Of a stretch of 9,720 bases of DNA, positions 1 to 6,849 are shown piece by piece. The DNA is taken from NCBI GenBank assembly GCA_938003725.1, contig CALKXX010000199.1, positions 1-9,720 of the forward strand, read 5' to 3'. This DNA is from an uncultured Sphingomonadaceae bacterium. Lineage in GTDB: Bacteria; Pseudomonadota; Alphaproteobacteria; Sphingomonadales; Sphingomonadaceae. The position numbers were made by a program, and so were the translations under genes. Numbering within the stretch: the stretch's first letter is position 1; the number at the start of each line of letters is the position of its first letter. The notes below the pieces were generated by a model that had not been told where the DNA came from, did no database searches, and saw only the letters and a program-made list of their open reading frames with translations.

Positions 1-825
1 CAACTGGGTAATTACAACGCAGATAAGCCCGATGATTCGGAGTCACAGGCCCGCGCGCGAATATTTCTGCGCGGACAGGCAAGTGCCTTCAACCAAGTAG
101 GTGACATATGGGCCCCCCGCTATCGCCAGGCCACATTGGGCGCTTTCCTGACCGACAAACCAGAGGGGCAACAAGCCCTTGATGCCGCCTATCAGGACGT
201 TCTCGCAGCCTTTGACTTCTTTGTTCAGAAAATTCCCACTCAGCAACCGATCATATTGGCCGGACATAGTCAGGGCAGCTTGCACCTCACCAACTTGCTA
301 AAAGATCGCGTCGCAGGAACGGCGTTAGCGAACCGAATTGTCGCCGCTTATGTGGTTGGCTGGCCGGTATCCATCGGAACGGATGTACCGGAAATGGGTT
401 TGGGTGTTTGCGAAGGCCCGGAACAAGTCAATTGCCTGTTGAGTTGGGAAAGTTTCGCGGAACCGGCGGACTATGGCCGTATTATAGAAGTGTATGACAT
501 GACCATCGGGTTTAACGGCGAGCCGCGCAAAGATACCGAATTACTATGCACAAACCCGATTAACGGCGATGTCCGGTCCAGTGCGACGGCGGCACAGAAT
601 TTAGGAACACTGGTTCCCAATGACGAGTTAAGCGACGCGACGCTGGTCGACGGCGCTGTACCAGCGCGCTGTGATGAGCGAGGGTTTCTGTTGATCGGTG
701 ATCCGCCGGATCTTGGGCCCTATGCCTTGCCGGGAAATAATTATCATGTGTATGATTACAGCTTGTTCTGGTCGAATATTCGCGCGGACATATTAAAGAG
801 GATGCAGGTATTTCTAGCGCGCTGA
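1..825 (+). CDS. DUF3089 alpha/beta-hydrolase-fold protein (5' partial)
   Basis: The frame is open from the first base and ends at TGA 823-825, so 274 residues are visible and the N-terminus lies outside the window. The nucleophile elbow A-G-H-S-Q-G-S is encoded around 259-279, with the presumed catalytic Ser at 268-270. Near the end, N-Y-H-V-Y-D-Y-S-L-F-W carries a His (745-747) that fits the catalytic His of the DUF3089 family, whose members usually finish with this type of motif. The fold and the Ser/His pair imply an esterase or lipase-like hydrolase, but the substrate is unknown. The gene runs in the same direction as ruvX and directly abuts it. The acidic member of the triad was not assigned. 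The family call is from recognition of the motif style, not a database search. Confidence 0.8.
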   Translation, partial: QLGNYNADKPDDSESQARARIFLRGQASAFNQVGDIWAPRYRQATLGAFLTDKPEGQQALDAAYQDVLAAFDFFVQKIPTQQPIILAGHSQGSLHLTNLLKDRVAGTALANRIVAAYVVGWPVSIGTDVPEMGLGVCEGPEQVNCLLSWESFAEPADYGRIIEVYDMTIGFNGEPRKDTELLCTNPINGDVRSSATAAQNLGTLVPNDELSDATLVDGAVPARCDERGFLLIGDPPDLGPYALPGNNYHVYDYSLFWSNIRADILKRMQVFLAR

Positions 826-875
826 TCACAGAGGATAAGGTCAAATTTAAGGCCGCCCTGCCCGATGGCGGCCGG
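822..875 (+). other. Probable N-terminal extension of RuvX with a non-canonical start
   Basis: In the ruvX frame, codons 822-875 read L-I-T-E-D-K-V-K-F-K-A-A-L-P-D-G-G-R and run straight into L-L-S-L-D-V-G-T-K. From memory, sphingomonad RuvX proteins start with a similar M-I-T...-L-P-x-x-G-R segment, so this stretch looks translated. No ATG, GTG or TTG lies in it. CTG 822-824 overlaps the upstream stop (C-TGA), mimicking the common ATGA coupling. An alternative is ATT 810-812, which has AGAGGA (797-802) seven bases upstream. With CTG the protein would be 154 aa. The codon reading is seen directly; the start assignment is inference. Confidence 0.5.
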
Positions 876-1286
876 TTGCTGAGCCTAGACGTTGGCACGA
901 AAACGGTTGGATTGGCGCTATGTGACGCGCAGTGGATGATCGCCACGGCAGCAGAGACCATTGAACGCCGTAAATTTTCAAAGGATCTGGAGCGAATCAA
1001 GGCCGTGATTGCAGAACAGCATGTTGTAGGCCTGGTTGCTGGCTTGCCGCTAAGCCTAGATGGTTCCCAAAGTAAACAGACCCAAATCTCAAAGTCATTT
1101 GCCCAGAACCTAAGGCAACTCGAATTGCCCATATTGCTGTGGGACGAACGCTGGAGCACCCAGGCGGTGGAGCGCGACCTGATCGCATCTGATGTCAGCC
1201 GTAAGAAACGCAGCGAAGTGATTGATAAAATGGCTGCAGCATATATTTTGCAGGGCGCGATAGATGGGCTTGCCGCCATAGGCTGA
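876..1286 (+). CDS. ruvX: RuvX/YqgF family Holliday junction resolvase-like nuclease
   Basis: RuvX (YqgF) is an RNase H-fold nuclease linked to Holliday junction resolution and, in E. coli, to 16S rRNA 5'-end maturation. From the TTG at 876 the product is 136 aa, close to E. coli YqgF. It shows L-D-V-G-T-K-T (residues 4-10, first metal-binding Asp), G-L-P-L-S-L-D-G-S (56-64), W-D-E-R-W-S-T (89-95) and the C-terminal Asp in I-D-K-M-A-A-A-Y (116-123), which together define the active site. TTG 876 is the first ATG, GTG or TTG available in the frame before the motif, but it has no Shine-Dalgarno sequence. The frame stays open upstream into the DUF3089 gene and gives a plausible family-like N-terminus, so the true start is probably upstream (see 822-875). 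pyrB follows after 22 bp. Confidence 0.9.
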   Translation: MLSLDVGTKTVGLALCDAQWMIATAAETIERRKFSKDLERIKAVIAEQHVVGLVAGLPLSLDGSQSKQTQISKSFAQNLRQLELPILLWDERWSTQAVERDLIASDVSRKKRSEVIDKMAAAYILQGAIDGLAAIG

Positions 1287-1308
1287 TGCCCCTATAGGGC
1301 TGGCTTTA

Positions 1309-2301
1309 ATGACATCGACAGAACCAAGCAAAGCGCATCAGTTTCCCAGCGGATCGGATGCTTTCCCCCATCGGCATCTATTGGGCATTGCCGGATTGCA
1401 GCCTTGGGAGATTCTATATCTGTTGAAAGAAGCAGAGCAATGGGTCGACCTGAACCGGAAATCGATCAAGCATGCGGGCCGGATGGACGGCCTAACAGTC
1501 ATCAACGCGTTTTTTGAAAATAGTACACGGACATTATTGTCGTTTGAGATAGCGGGCAAACGGATGGGCGCAGACGTCGTCAATATGCACGCCGCACAAT
1601 CCAGTATCAAAAAGGGAGAAACCCTGATCGACACGGCTGTCACGCTAAACGCGATGAAGGCCGATGCAATCGTTATCCGGCATGGCAGTTCGGGCGCCGT
1701 CCAATTGATCGCTGATAAGGTCGATTGTCCTGTCCTCAACGCCGGAGATGGGCGTCATGAGCACCCCACCCAAGCGCTGCTAGATGCTCTGACGATACAA
1801 CGCCGAAAAGGCGACATAAGCGGCCTTACAGTGACGATATGCGGCGATGTGATGCATAGCCGTGTGGCACGCTCCAATATCTATTGCCTGACCACATTGG
1901 GTGCCAAGGTTCGGGTATGCGGCCCGCCATCCCTATTACCCGCAGCATTGGACCGAATGAATGTAGCGGATTTTACGAATTTTGATGAAGCGCTGGATGG
2001 TGCCGACGTCGTTATGATGCTGCGATTGCAGAATGAACGGATGAACGGAGATTTCATCCCCAGTCCGCGCGAATATCACCACCTCTATGGCTTAACGAAA
2101 AAACGCCTAAGCCTGGCCAATGACGATGCGTTGGTTATGCATCCGGGTCCAATGAACCGCGGCGTGGAAATTGATAGCAACGTCGCTGATGATATTGATC
2201 GTTCCGCCGTTACCGAACAGGTGGAAATGGGCGTGGCAGTCCGGATGGCGTGCCTGGATATCCTGACCCGCCGATCGCGCGAAGTGGAGGGCTGGACATG
2301 A
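1309..2301 (+). CDS. pyrB: Aspartate carbamoyltransferase catalytic chain
   Basis: PyrB joins carbamoyl phosphate and L-aspartate to form N-carbamoyl-L-aspartate, the committed step of pyrimidine synthesis, in the cytoplasm. The 330-residue product has the carbamoyl-phosphate loop N-S-T-R-T-L-L-S-F-E (71-80), the S-S-I-K-K-G-E-T (98-105) loop carrying the active-site Lys, H-P-T-Q-A-L-L-D (152-159), the R-L-Q-N-E-R (239-244) aspartate-loop region and H-P-G-P-M-N-R-G (278-285). All expected active-site motifs are present, so it should be a working enzyme. ATG 1309 was chosen as the first start after ruvX; its ribosome-binding site is weak. The gene overlaps the pyrC-like gene by four bases (ATGA). 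This layout is known for ATCases that need a DHOase-like partner. No pyrI regulatory chain is present in the window. Confidence 0.96.
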   Translation: MTSTEPSKAHQFPSGSDAFPHRHLLGIAGLQPWEILYLLKEAEQWVDLNRKSIKHAGRMDGLTVINAFFENSTRTLLSFEIAGKRMGADVVNMHAAQSSIKKGETLIDTAVTLNAMKADAIVIRHGSSGAVQLIADKVDCPVLNAGDGRHEHPTQALLDALTIQRRKGDISGLTVTICGDVMHSRVARSNIYCLTTLGAKVRVCGPPSLLPAALDRMNVADFTNFDEALDGADVVMMLRLQNERMNGDFIPSPREYHHLYGLTKKRLSLANDDALVMHPGPMNRGVEIDSNVADDIDRSAVTEQVEMGVAVRMACLDILTRRSREVEGWT

Positions 2302-3518
2302 AAAAGCTCTTTACCAATGCACAAGCAATCGTCCCTGGTCAGGCAGAACCGCAAGTAACATCCGTGCTAATTGATGGAGAGGTTTTTTCTGAAATTGGCG
2401 ATGTAACACCTTGTTCAGAATCACAAATCATCGATTGCGAGAACAAAATTCTTGCGCCGGGTATCGTTGACCTTGGCGTATTTGCCATTGATAAACCGGC
2501 ATTTCATTTTGGCGGAATTACCCGGGCTGCGTTGATGCCCGATCAATCGCCGGTGCTCGATTTGCCTGCAATGATCAAACATTATGCAGCCGATGGAAAA
2601 CCCGATCTGTGGTCCCACCCGATTGCAGCGGCCACGAAAGCTCTCGAAGGCAAGGAACTGGCTGAAATTGGATTAATGAAACCGGCAGGCGCTTTGGCAG
2701 TTTCAACCGGGCGACATTGGATAGCGGATAGCGGCATGATGCTAAAGCTTCTCCAATATTGCCATTCTCTCAACATGCCGGTGATCGTACATAGCGAGGA
2801 TCTGGGCTTGGTCGGTGATGCGGTGGCCACTGCCGGAGAAACCGCTACGCGGCTTGGCCTATCTAGTGCCCCATCTTGTGCAGAAGCGGTATCCATCGCC
2901 CGCGATCTTGCTCTTGTAAGGGAAAGCGGCGCAAAAGTTCATTTTCGTCAAGTCACGACAGCGGCGGGATTAAACCTGATAGGTGAGGCAAAATCACAGG
3001 GCTTGCCAATCACATGCGGAATTACACCTGCCCATCTGTTTCTTTCAGATATGGCGATCAGCGATTTTCGCACTTTTGCGCGATTGTCGCCACCTTTGCG
3101 CGATGAAAGCGACCGGCAAGCTTGTCTAGCTGCGGTTCAAAACGGCACGATCGACGTCATCTCTTCGGGCCATGACCCGCGTGGACCAGAGGACAAACGC
3201 CTGCCGTTTGCCGAAGCACAGCCGGGCATGGCCGGCGCGGAAACCTTGCTCGCGCTATCCCTCAATCTGGTGCGTGATGAGATAGTATCTATTGGCCGAC
3301 TGTTTGAAATGCTGTCGACCAACCCTGCTAAAATTCTTGGTGCCAATGCCGGAGCCATTGAGCCGGGATATGAAGCTGACTTCATCTTGATCGACCCTGA
3401 TGCGCCGTGGCAGGTCGATACGCGCAAAATGGCGGCAGCGGCCGGCAATACACCGTTCGACAAATTGCCGGTGCAGGGCCGCGTGCGTGGAATATATAAG
3501 GGCGGAAAAGCTCTATAA
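2298..3518 (+). CDS. pyrC: Dihydroorotase-like protein, probably catalytically inactive (PyrC')
   Basis: The start is ATG 2298, which overlaps the pyrB stop and has GTGGAGG (2284-2290) seven bases upstream; it gives 406 aa. The amidohydrolase fold is clear: P-G-I-V-D (54-58), H-S-E-D (165-168), T-P-A-H-L-F-L-S-D (243-251), S-P-P-L-R (264-268) and G-M-A-G-A-E-T (310-316). Active-site positions are degraded. The HxH expected right after V-D-L is G-V-F (60-62), the metal-ligand His of the H-V-S-T-type motif is Gln218, and the catalytic Asp of T-D-H-A-P-H is Gly291 in S-S-G-H-D-P-R. Established knowledge: Pseudomonas encodes an inactive DHOase (PyrC') overlapping pyrB that is needed to assemble active ATCase. 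By analogy this protein likely forms a complex with PyrB, and a true pyrC would be elsewhere in the genome. Confidence 0.9.
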   Translation: MKKLFTNAQAIVPGQAEPQVTSVLIDGEVFSEIGDVTPCSESQIIDCENKILAPGIVDLGVFAIDKPAFHFGGITRAALMPDQSPVLDLPAMIKHYAADGKPDLWSHPIAAATKALEGKELAEIGLMKPAGALAVSTGRHWIADSGMMLKLLQYCHSLNMPVIVHSEDLGLVGDAVATAGETATRLGLSSAPSCAEAVSIARDLALVRESGAKVHFRQVTTAAGLNLIGEAKSQGLPITCGITPAHLFLSDMAISDFRTFARLSPPLRDESDRQACLAAVQNGTIDVISSGHDPRGPEDKRLPFAEAQPGMAGAETLLALSLNLVRDEIVSIGRLFEMLSTNPAKILGANAGAIEPGYEADFILIDPDAPWQVDTRKMAAAAGNTPFDKLPVQGRVRGIYKGGKAL

Positions 3519-3529
3519 CTTTCCCGCCC
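3500..3529 (-). terminator. Hairpin between convergent pyrC' and SPOR lipoprotein genes
   Basis: The arms GGGCGG-A-AAAG (3500-3510) and CTTT-C-CCGCCC (3519-3529) form an 11-position stem with an 8-base loop. On the + strand one position is an A.C mismatch. In the minus-strand transcript the same position becomes a U.G wobble, so the stem is uninterrupted there. It is followed on the minus strand by the A/U-rich TTATATATT. It therefore suits termination of the minus-strand lipoprotein gene that ends at 3554. The left arm lies inside the end of the pyrC-like gene. There is no true U-tract on either strand, so the call is moderate. Confidence 0.45.
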
Positions 3530-3553
3530 CGCATATTTGATAGATGGGTTAGT

Positions 3554-5140
3554 TTAGCGTGACGCTATACGCGTCGCTTTTTTGGCCACTATTTGACGTG
3601 GGTTCACGCCCTTGACCTGACGCACAATACAATTGCTGCCCTTGGCCTTGATACCAACGCACATTGCATCTGCGGCTTGCTCATTGCCAAAACCCATCGC
3701 GGCAAGACGGAATAGCGTTTTGCCTCTGACGGAAATTCGCGAACTGGCATATTGAAATGATTTCAGATCGCCATGTTTTGCTGACAAAATTCCCCATGCC
3801 CGTTTGGCGCTCTCCGCTGAGGAAAATGCACCTAGCTGCACCAAATGTGATCCGCCAGAAACGGCGCGCGGCGCAGAACCGGAAGAAGGCGTGAAGGCAA
3901 CTTTCTGCAATACCGGTTTCACTACGGAAACCGCTTTTATTGCCGGCGTCACGATCGGAGCAGCCTTAACCGGTGCTGGTTTTGATTTGACCGCCGGTGC
4001 TTTTGCAGTTTCTACTACAAAGGATTTTTCGGCAGCAGCCACTTTTACAGGGGCCGGAACAGGCTTAACTGCTGGCGCAACCCGTACAGCTTCCGCAGCG
4101 GCTTTGATGAGTGGTGCAGGCTCTACCGGCTTGACTTGCTTCACCACTTTCACTGGCGATACCGGCTTTTTGGCTGGTTTCGGTTTAACTGGCGTTGGTG
4201 TGCTTGCAGGAAGTTCGACTTTCTCGATCTTCGCAACTTTGACGTTATTTTCCTTGGCCATGAAATCGACTTCAGAATCTGCTTTTGGCGCAGGTCCAAC
4301 AGCAGGCAGCGGCGTGTTACGATCAAAACTTGCAACTTCGCGGCTATAGTCCTGTGCCGGAGTAGCAGCGGCCACTGCTGGCGCCTGATCAACATTAAGC
4401 GCGAGACGTAGCGGCTGACCCGGATCATCTTGGACCGGTGTTACGTTAAGCATCGTTGCAACGCGAGTTTGATACGCGCCGGGACGGGCCATTTGTGCCC
4501 ATTGCATGATACGCGAGTCAACAGTTGCAGGAGTCATGTCCTGCATCGCCATCAGTTTGGCTTCTTTCCAACGACCGTCCAAGGCATAGGCGAGGCCCAA
4601 ATTCTGGCGCGTACGGCCAGTTGCATTGGCACTGCGAATAGCTTGGGTCAAAACATCTACTGCCATTTTGGAATCGCCGGCCAAAGCCAAAGCGAGGCCG
4701 TAATCCGCAACGGGGATAAACTGACGGTTATTTTTGACCAGACGCTTGGCTTTGTCTGCCTTACCCTGCGCCAATTGTGCCATGCTTAAGCTCAATATCG
4801 TCCGCGCGTCATTCTTACCCAGTTCCATGGCATCCAGAAAGCTACGTTCCGCTGAACTGAAGCGTCCTGCAGACATATATGTTTGTCCGAGCAACGCGCG
4901 CGTTTCTGGATTGGTTCCAACGCCTGCGACCGAACGCTCCGCGAACGCGACCGCTTTATCGATTTGCCCTTTCGCCAGTGCTTTTTCAGCTTTCTTGGCA
5001 TATTTTGCACCATCTTTTACAGTGGCAGGCTTGTCCGATGCAGAAGCAACAGAATCGCCGCCAAAGGGACCGCAACCGGTGAGCGTGAAGCTGATGACCA
5101 TGGTCGATGCAGCAAGTTTCAATATCATATCGCGTTTCAT
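3554..5140 (-). CDS. TPR lipoprotein with C-terminal SPOR domain
   Basis: The start is ATG 5140 with GAGGG about eight bases upstream; earlier in-frame starts would bury the signal sequence. The 528-residue product begins with a lipoprotein signal ending in the lipobox L-T-G-C (Cys23), followed by Gly-Pro, so it is likely anchored in the outer membrane facing the periplasm. Residues about 43-195 form helical TPR-like repeats (for example A-E-K-A-L-A-K-G-Q-I-D-K-A-V and the L-G-Q-T-Y-M-S-A-G-R-F-S-S-A-E-R region). Residues about 250-425 are a Pro/Ala/Lys/Val-rich linker, probably disordered. Residues about 431-508 are a SPOR domain (H-L-V-Q-L-G-A-F-S-S), a family that binds denuded glycan strands at the septum. 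It lies downstream of parA and the RHH gene, 40 bp from the latter, and is probably cotranscribed. A role in division or envelope organisation is inferred. Confidence 0.85.
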   Translation of the reverse strand: MKRDMILKLAASTMVISFTLTGCGPFGGDSVASASDKPATVKDGAKYAKKAEKALAKGQIDKAVAFAERSVAGVGTNPETRALLGQTYMSAGRFSSAERSFLDAMELGKNDARTILSLSMAQLAQGKADKAKRLVKNNRQFIPVADYGLALALAGDSKMAVDVLTQAIRSANATGRTRQNLGLAYALDGRWKEAKLMAMQDMTPATVDSRIMQWAQMARPGAYQTRVATMLNVTPVQDDPGQPLRLALNVDQAPAVAAATPAQDYSREVASFDRNTPLPAVGPAPKADSEVDFMAKENNVKVAKIEKVELPASTPTPVKPKPAKKPVSPVKVVKQVKPVEPAPLIKAAAEAVRVAPAVKPVPAPVKVAAAEKSFVVETAKAPAVKSKPAPVKAAPIVTPAIKAVSVVKPVLQKVAFTPSSGSAPRAVSGGSHLVQLGAFSSAESAKRAWGILSAKHGDLKSFQYASSRISVRGKTLFRLAAMGFGNEQAADAMCVGIKAKGSNCIVRQVKGVNPRQIVAKKATRIASR

Positions 5141-5180
5141 TTTTATGCCCTCGCAATTAAATTCAGTATTCAAATCAGCT

Positions 5181-5858
5181 CTACGCATTCCCGCGCGCGG
5201 GAATGCGATTGGCCAAGTCATCTAGTTCCGGAATAGTTCTCAAATATTCGTCCACAGCTTTGGTTACCAACTGCTGTGCAGAAACATTCTTTACCGCTGT
5301 TGCCAAACGCAGTTTCAAATGCCGATCTGCGTCCAGACGAAGCGTGAATGCAGCTTTTGCTTTTCGCGTACGCGACTTTTTCGCCGGCGCAGGAACCTTG
5401 GCCTTCTTCTTGGCTTTTCGCGCAGCTTCCACAACCGCACTATGCTTTGTAAGTGGCGCAACTTCGCGAGATATCGACAATGGAGGTGGCGGTGAAGCCG
5501 AGGCATCCTTGCCCGTTTTCCGATCGGACGGCGCTTCAACTTTTGACCCAAGTTTGGCGGCGATTTCTTCTTGCTGTTTTTTAACAGCGGGCACCGCTTC
5601 GGGGATAGCCCCGGCCAGCGGATTATGGTGAAAATTTTCACTTACCGGTGCAACATTTCCCTCGGCGGCGTGATGATCAGGATCGACATCATAGCCCATG
5701 TCATTCCAGCCTAAATCTTCATGCGCATCTGCACCAGCCGAGTGATCCTGCTCCATATCCGGGAAATTAATACCCTGACGTCGCATAGCCGGCTTTGCGC
5801 CGCCTTTACGGGCGAGCAGTCCAGAAGATAATGACGCTTGTGGTTTTGAATCGCTCAT
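5181..5858 (-). CDS. Ribbon-helix-helix protein with long disordered N-terminus, putative ParA partner
   Basis: ATG 5858 (M-S-D-S-K-P) was chosen because GGAGAGG lies about nine bases upstream, in the 17-bp gap after parA; a TTG further up has no such site. The product is 225 aa. Residues 14-26 hold a basic peptide, L-L-A-R-K-G-G-A-K-P-A-M-R. Residues 30-140 are acidic, His-rich and Pro-rich with no clear fold. Residues 147-169 are a Lys/Arg/Ala/Pro stretch. Residues 170-211 (F-T-L-R-L-D-A-D-R-H-L-K-L-R-L, then S-A-Q-Q-L-V-T-K-A-V-D-E-Y-L) match a ribbon-helix-helix DNA-binding fold: one beta strand and two helices. The layout of flexible basic tail plus RHH beside a ParA recalls ParG partners of ParF. 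The last eight residues are encoded by a perfect palindrome. I do not recognise a named family. Confidence 0.72.
   Translation of the reverse strand: MSDSKPQASLSSGLLARKGGAKPAMRRQGINFPDMEQDHSAGADAHEDLGWNDMGYDVDPDHHAAEGNVAPVSENFHHNPLAGAIPEAVPAVKKQQEEIAAKLGSKVEAPSDRKTGKDASASPPPPLSISREVAPLTKHSAVVEAARKAKKKAKVPAPAKKSRTRKAKAAFTLRLDADRHLKLRLATAVKNVSAQQLVTKAVDEYLRTIPELDDLANRIPARGNA
5184..5207. repeat. Perfect 24-bp palindrome at the 3' end of the RHH gene
   Basis: CGCATTCCCGCG (5184-5195) is followed directly by its exact reverse complement (5196-5207). It encodes R-I-P-A-R-G-N-A, the final residues of the RHH protein, and is followed at once by TAG. The core ATTCCCGC...GCGGGAAT resembles the palindromic repeats seen scattered in many sphingomonad and other GC-rich genomes (from memory). 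As RNA on the minus strand it forms a strong hairpin between the RHH and lipoprotein genes, with no U-tract after it. Confidence 0.85.
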
Positions 5859-5875
5859 ATTACCGGCCTCTCCGA

Positions 5876-6598
5876 TCAAGAACCGATAACCCGGCGGCCA
5901 AAATTGCCTCCGGGGCGCTGGAACCCGGCATTTGTGCTCGGAGCCATTGCTGGTGATGAGAAAACCGTACGGCGGAAATTCTTTTCAAGCCGATCGGAAA
6001 TGTAATTCCACAATTGAACCACTTCTTGTGCAGAGCGCCCTTGTGGATCAACCTCCATGACCGTCCGGCCATCGATCATCGAACCAGCAAAGTCGGTCCT
6101 ATGATGAACCGTTATCGGTGCAACAGTTCCGTGCTGAGATAGCGCAACCGCCGCCTCTGATGTAATTTTCGCTTTTGGTGTAGCTCCGTTAACAACGAAC
6201 AACAGTGGTTTACCTGCACGCTCGCAAAGGTCGACAGTCGCTCCGACAGCACGCAAATCATGCGGACTTGGGCGGGTTGGAATAACGATCAACTCGGCAA
6301 CCGAAATAACGCTTTGAATAGCCATGGTAATAGCTGGCGGTGTATCAATCACAGCCAATTTAAACCCTTGCTGGCGCAAAATCGCTAGATCAGCAGCCAG
6401 ACGAGATACAGTGGTTTGTGCAAAAGCGGGCAATTCCGCCTCACGTTCGTTCCACCAATCAGCAAGAGAGCCCTGCGGATCGATATCAATCAAAACGACT
6501 GGACCGGCTCCCGCCAGTTGTGCTTGCACAGCCAGATGTCCCGACAAAGTTGTCTTGCCAGATCCGCCTTTTTGCGATGCCATTGCTAGAACTCGCAC
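5876..6598 (-). CDS. ParA-family Walker-type ATPase
   Basis: ParA/MinD-family ATPases dimerise on ATP, bind DNA or membrane non-specifically, and position plasmids, chromosomes or protein clusters. The GTG at 6598 is preferred because AAGGGG lies six bases upstream and it yields the typical short N-terminus M-R-V-L-A-M-A-S-Q-K-G-G; the frame also reaches a TTG at 6640. The 240-residue product has the deviant Walker A K-G-G-S-G-K-T-T (10-17, signature Lys10 and Lys15), the A' motif I-D-I-D-P-Q-G-S (37-44) and Walker B L-A-V-I-D-T-P-P (81-88). Residues 206-240 are an Arg-rich, Gly-rich tail. It is too short for a chromosomal ParA with an N-terminal helix-turn-helix and has no parB beside it; its neighbour is an RHH protein. 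It is first in a minus-strand row of three genes. Confidence 0.92.
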   Translation of the reverse strand: MRVLAMASQKGGSGKTTLSGHLAVQAQLAGAGPVVLIDIDPQGSLADWWNEREAELPAFAQTTVSRLAADLAILRQQGFKLAVIDTPPAITMAIQSVISVAELIVIPTRPSPHDLRAVGATVDLCERAGKPLLFVVNGATPKAKITSEAAVALSQHGTVAPITVHHRTDFAGSMIDGRTVMEVDPQGRSAQEVVQLWNYISDRLEKNFRRTVFSSPAMAPSTNAGFQRPGGNFGRRVIGS

Positions 6599-6849
6599 TC
6601 TATTCCCCTTGTTCGTCAGGTTGCCCGAATTAAAATTCAAGCTGCTGTCTGACAGAACAGGGCTAAAATAGGGTTAACAAGGAAGTGATGTTTTTACGAA
6701 AAGACAAAAAAGTTACGCGGCGTTGCAGATAGATTCATGCTCTGCTCATATTATTTTTACTAGACTTAAAGAGTCTTTGCATATTAGCATCATGATGAAA
6801 TCGGACTTAACTTCATATATTTATCAAACTCCGAACAAGGCCATGTTCC
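6599..6849. promoter_or_regulatory. Divergent AT-rich intergenic region between parA-like and Sel1-SPOR genes
   Basis: These 251 bp must hold the promoters for both divergent transcripts. A short inverted repeat, CTGTC-T-GACAG (6645-6655), sits about 47 bp upstream of the parA-like GTG and could be an operator. A second, AGACT-TAAAG-AGTCT (6762-6776), and the palindrome CATCATGATG (6788-6797) lie nearer the + strand gene. TATATT at 6816-6821 is a possible -10 for the + strand gene, but no convincing -35 is paired with it. No RNA gene or small coding region was recognised. Confidence 0.5.

Noticed and set aside
560..1279. Minus-strand open frame of 239 codons across the DUF3089-ruvX junction
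   Set aside because: It is a shadow of two well-supported + strand genes, crosses their boundary, and its translation shows no recognisable motif.
1290..1299. Palindrome CCCTATAGGG between ruvX and pyrB
   Set aside because: It is only 10 bp, with no T-tract and no known pyrimidine-control element attached; chance is a sufficient explanation.
3804..4349. Long + strand open frame (181 codons) opposite the lipoprotein linker
   Set aside because: It is antisense to the low-complexity Pro/Ala/Lys/Val-rich linker; its Thr/Ala/Gly-rich translation is what reversed repeats give, and no ribosome-binding site or domain was seen.
5876..6640. The parA-like gene as a plasmid or origin partition locus
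   Set aside because: No parB, replication initiator or clustered parS sites occur in the window, and the flanks are housekeeping genes, so a plasmid origin is not supported.
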